A program made the position numbers and the translations under genes. From assembly GCA_036244855.1 (NCBI GenBank), contig BQKZ01004449.1, positions 58,113 through 68,190 of the forward strand: 10,078 nucleotides of DNA, given 5' to 3'. Source of the DNA: Temnopleurus reevesii. Its lineage: Eukaryota; Echinodermata; Echinoidea; Temnopleuroida; Temnopleuridae. Shown here in pieces: positions 7,705 to 10,078 of the stretch (position 1 is the stretch's first letter; each line of letters starts with the position of its first letter). Below the pieces are notes generated by a model. It had not been told where the DNA came from, made no database searches, and saw only the letters and a program-made list of their open reading frames with translations.

Positions 7705-7924
7705 TCACTCAGATACGAGTGAAATATCACTCATCTTAGAGCCAAAATGGAGTGATACGATCACATTGGGTCACAATTGGAGTGGTGACTCCAGCAACAA
7801 AGACGACATCGCAATACTCAGATACGAGTGAAATATCACTCCATTTAGAGCGGAAATGGAGTGATATAGCCACATTTGGTAACCATTGGAGAGGCGACTC
7901 AACCGCAGCGAGGACGACAACGAG
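7705..7924 (+). repeat. Two 109-bp tandem units rich in GAGTGA hairpins
   Basis: Copy 1 begins at 7707 and copy 2 at 7816; each starts ACTCAGATACGAGTG and shares the order AATATCACTC, TTAGAGC, AATGGAGTGATA, CACATT, ATTGGAG, GACGAC. Each contains GAGTGA-AATA-TCACTC (7717-7732 and 7826-7841). Copy 2 has a perfect 11-bp stem, TCACTCCATTT (7836-7846) with AAATGGAGTGA (7854-7864), around a seven-base loop; in copy 1 this stem is broken. The hairpins are properties of the unit rather than chance, but the unit's role is unknown. It may be the inner part of a repeat element. Confidence 0.75.
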
Positions 7925-7947
7925 ATGCTAAGCAGCGAAGTGGATGA

Positions 7948-8239
7948 CTGTCAATCAGAGGCAGCGATGACTTACGAGGATGTGACAAGAAGCATTATCT
8001 TTCTGAAATGACCCATAACGCAACCTGCAAGTTCAAGTGCAACGGGATACGGGATCTCCCTTCTTCTCCCATCATTAATGCCCGCCTCCTCCACGTAACA
8101 CGTCATCTCGACGGGAGATGTCACACCAATTCATCAGCGCTGCACCCCTGTGGACTGGTCGAGGGGTGCAGGAATGCCCCCCTTTTCGGTTGTTATACAT
8201 ACCATTCCTGATAGTGTTTCATTCATAAAGTGCAATAAA
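7948..8239 (+). other. GC-richer open stretch with AATAAA; possible terminal exon or repeat end
   Basis: The frame is open for 88 codons from 7948 to a TGA at 8209-8211, with an ATG at 8008. AATAAA follows at 8234-8239, 23 bases after the stop. Base composition from about 8030 to 8190 is GC-richer than the flanks. The peptide from the ATG has six cysteines in 67 residues (including CKFKC, RC, CGL, GCR and FGCY), no recognised domain and no clear signal peptide. A ten-base hairpin (8140-8171) interrupts it. It could be a last exon, the 3' end of a retroposon, or chance. No splice acceptor can be defended, so I do not call it a gene. Confidence 0.2.
8140..8171 (+). repeat. GC-rich perfect 10-bp hairpin
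   Basis: CTGCACCCCT (8140-8149) pairs perfectly with AGGGGTGCAG (8162-8171) around a 12-base loop. A smaller hairpin, CATCTC-GACGG-GAGATG, lies just upstream at 8104-8120. Together they suggest a structured RNA or a repeat element, but no known RNA family is recognised. Confidence 0.5.
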
Positions 8240-8581
8240 CTGGTTCGAATTTCCATTTTTAAGATATTTCTCGAAAATACATTCTATATGTGCACAAAAT
8301 GTTTTATCTTTGAATAAATTCGTATGAATTTATGAATTAAAGGCAATGTAAAACATTGTTCTCGTTGCAAAGAATACTTAACTGCCACATTCTAAAAGCT
8401 TCCTAAATGGTTGAAGGTGTACATAAACTAAAGTGTGAAAATATTGGGCTTCGAAACCAACGTTTAGTGCTTTACAAAAGCCAAAATTCACTGTGTAGGG
8501 ATATAAGCGGCAGTAGTACACTTTATTCAATTTTCATTGATATCTCCATAGTGCCTGAATAACTTCCTTCCTTTTTGCAAT
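8240..8581. other. AT-rich non-coding stretch
   Basis: No coding region, RNA gene or repeat is recognised here. Confidence 0.45.
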
Positions 8582-8670
8582 CTATGTTATTTTGTCATCA
8601 ATCTGAATGTAATAACATAGGTCACACATCTTAATTTGATTTTTTTTATAACAAAATCTGAATGTGTGAC
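8582..8670. repeat. Two consecutive inverted repeats
   Basis: CTATGTTATT (8582-8591) is the exact reverse complement of AATAACATAG (8611-8620). Immediately after it, GTCACACAT (8621-8629) is the exact reverse complement of ATGTGTGAC (8662-8670). ATCTGAATGT also occurs twice directly, at about 8601-8610 and 8656-8665. The abutting arms suggest a nested or rearranged small element rather than one hairpin. Confidence 0.55.
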
Positions 8671-8753
8671 AATGTCTTTAATATTTGCCGTTTGACAAAG
8701 GCCTACAATCATAACAATTGGGGTGCGACCATCCACATCTGCTCCGATTCCTC

Positions 8754-8756
<3 letters not shown>

Positions 8757-8802
<46 letters not shown>

Positions 8803-8948
8803 TCTCTCTCTATCTCCCTCCTCTTTCCTTTCCTTCTCACTCTCTCTCTTCCCTTTCCATCCTTCTCTCTCCTTCTCTCTCTCTCCCTCTCTTTCCCTCT
8901 CCGTCTCTCTCTCTCTTCTCTTTCTCTCTTTCCCTCTCCTCTCTCACC

Positions 8949-8982
<34 letters not shown>

Positions 8983-9023
8983 CTCTCTCCTTCCTCTCTA
9001 TCTCTCTCTCCCTTTCTCTTTCT
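8757..9023 (+). repeat. Polypyrimidine (TC)n tract with embedded (TA)n
   Basis: A perfect (TC)21 run at 8757-8798 is followed by imperfect CT-rich sequence to 9023. It is interrupted by a (TA) run at 8964-8982 and a few other purines. The strand asymmetry is extreme: pyrimidines on plus, purines on minus. Long serine/leucine-rich open frames in all three plus frames are translations of this tract and are not genes. Such mirror-symmetric tracts can form triplex DNA in principle. Confidence 0.95.
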
Positions 9024-9386
9024 GGAATGTATTGATTTTGTCTAGTATGTGATTCAAACTAAATTTCATGACAAGTTAGATCATTCAAATGTTGAGTGAA
9101 AATGCAAAATTTCCCANGTTCCGCGGTCCCTTTGACAGTTTGAAGAGTTTTCAAATGATTTTGTGCGACTTGCGTAGATCTTGTACCCTATTCAGGCTTA
9201 TACCAAGAAATTATCACTAGTAGTAGTTCTTCCCATGATAATTCCTTGCTTATACAGTGAACAAACGGGTTTTTTTTTCTCGCCGCAACAGACAGATAAG
9301 GAGAACAAAAACTGACGGGAAAATAGTCAGGGTGTCGTGTAAGACTGGAAACCATCGGCTGAATCATCAGCAGCTAAACCGGCTAA
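9024..9386. other. Non-coding stretch with one undetermined base
   Basis: Position 9117 is N. No gene or clear repeat is visible. A run of T is at about 9270-9278. Confidence 0.45.
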
Positions 9387-9516
9387 TGCCCCGGTCACAT
9401 AGGACCCCGTAAGCAACACGATTCACCCCGACCCGTTGTTCTGGGGCAGTTAACTGTGAATTAAGAAAGAGTCGGGGTGAATCGTGTTGCTTCCGGGGTC
9501 CTATGTGACCGGGGCT
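9387..9516. mobile_element. Small hairpin MITE with 45-bp arms
   Basis: The arm at 9388-9432, starting GCCCCGGTCACATAGGACCC, is the reverse complement of 9471-9515 with 44 of 45 matches. The loop is 38 bases. TAA stands directly outside on both sides (9384-9386 and 9517-9519) if one T on each end is counted in the element. That would fit a three-base TWA-type target duplication as in PIF/Harbinger elements, but a decayed TTAA is also possible. The near-perfect arms suggest recent insertion or recent palindrome repair. The minus-strand open frame at 9367-9549 merely crosses the hairpin. Confidence 0.8.
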
Positions 9517-9658
9517 TAAAGATGCAAACAAATGCAACACTGGGGTCACTTTTTTTTTGGTTCAATATTGCACTTTTTTTTGTGAGAAAGGCGAACCACA
9601 AAACTTATTACTAATGCACTCTACGGAGCGCTCAGATGTTTCGTACCATGCTCCCATG
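9517..9658. other. Spacer between two DNA elements
   Basis: Two T-runs (about 9550-9558 and 9573-9580) surround GGTTCAATATTGCAC. Nothing gene-like is visible. The last five bases, CCATG, are the presumed target copy of the next element. Confidence 0.4.
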
Positions 9659-9929
9659 TAGTGGCGGATCTACGGGGGTAGGGGTTCAACCCCCCTGGGC
9701 TACCAATTAAAGAAAATGACAATATAAGAACATAAAAGTATGCTTAATATCGACCGCTGGTAACCCTTATAATTAAAAAAAAATCTATATTGTATGAGAG
9801 GGATACCCCCCTCCAACACGCTTCCCCCTCGAACGCTTCGTAAGCTCGGGCTCGGTCGCTCCGCTCACTCGCGGATGTCTACCTTGTCATCCAAAATCCC
9901 CTCTTGGGAAAAAGCTAGATCCGGCCCTG
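9659..9929. mobile_element. 271-bp non-autonomous DNA transposon
   Basis: The left end TAGTGGCGGATCTA and the right end, read inward as CAGGGCCGGATCTAG, form terminal inverted repeats with three mismatches in 14 positions. CCATG directly abuts both ends (9654-9658 and 9930-9934) as a five-base target duplication. The inside has paired G- and C-runs near the ends, an AT-rich centre, and CGCTCCGCTCACTCGCGG near 9858-9875, all non-coding. The CAGTGGCGGATC type of terminus is common among animal DNA transposons. The superfamily is left open because no transposase is present. Confidence 0.75.
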
Positions 9930-10001
9930 CCATGCATGAATGTTGGCGAGTTTAAAAGCTATAAAACGATGTCTCCATAACGGTAAAAAAATAATGTCTT
10001 A

Positions 10002-10078
10002 TTTATCCAGGGTAACCCCATTATGTATGTTAGCTTTTCTTCCAGCGGGCCCTGCATAACATAAAGTTATTATTACCC
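10002..10078 (-). repeat. Retroposon-like segment cut by window end
   Basis: The block at 10031-10067 matches 4531-4564: CTTTTC, then GCCCTG, then AACATAAAGT in the same order and spacing within two bases. The sequence then enters TTATTATTA and runs off the window. By analogy with 4464-4564 it would be the 3' part of a minus-strand retroposon, but the tail relation is uncertain. Confidence 0.35.

Noticed and set aside
7705..7924. CRISPR-like repeat array
   Set aside because: Only two 109-bp contiguous units are present, with no short direct repeats separated by unique spacers, and the window is eukaryotic in character.
8662..9052. Three overlapping serine/leucine-rich open frames
   Set aside because: All are translations of the (TC)n tract, open in every frame because CT and TC repeats lack stop codons.

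Overview
This window looks like non-coding, repeat-rich animal DNA, most likely from a marine invertebrate and probably an echinoderm such as a sea urchin. That assignment rests on recalled similarity of the SINE at 5626-5926 and the tail motif GCGCTATA..AA to echinoderm repeats, so it is an inference. Base composition is AT-rich. Open frames are short and interrupted on both strands, and one undetermined base (N at 9117) points to draft assembly. There is no operon-like layout, no recognisable protein domain, no true tRNA or rRNA gene and no CRISPR array. Almost every open frame is explained by low complexity, by a SINE or by an inverted repeat.

Layout, first half. Two related SINE-like 3' tails lie at 357-418 and 811-882. 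A probable non-autonomous inverted-repeat element with 22-bp subterminal repeats spans about 1233-1684. A recent 250-bp tandem duplication fills 1921-2415. An AT-rich stretch carries an inverted pair at 2584-2816, and a diverged ~100-bp tandem repeat lies at 3824-4060. Retroposon remnants on the minus strand occupy 4464-4735. A (TTG)n/(TGG)n microsatellite lies at 4905-4946.

Layout, second half. A well-preserved tRNA-derived SINE lies on the minus strand at 5626-5926. A 180-bp fold-back element spans 6145-6324. Two degraded tRNA-like SINE heads lie at 7021-7320. An unusual cluster of palindromic TCACTC/GAGTGA modules runs from 7474 to about 7924, followed by a GC-richer open stretch with a nearby AATAAA (7948-8239). 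Two back-to-back hairpins lie at 8582-8670. A pyrimidine tract of about 270 bases with an embedded (TA)n is at 8757-9023. A nearly perfect 45-bp-arm hairpin MITE is at 9387-9516, and a second non-autonomous DNA transposon with TIRs and a 5-bp target duplication is at 9659-9929. The last ~70 bases match the retroposon remnant near 4531.

No genes here can be said to act together. The content is an intergenic or intronic mosaic of SINEs, MITE-like hairpin elements and simple repeats. The clearest candidates for something not already described are the spaced TCACTC/GAGTGA modules and the palindromic 22-bp subterminal units. Both are more likely parts of repeat families than a functional system.
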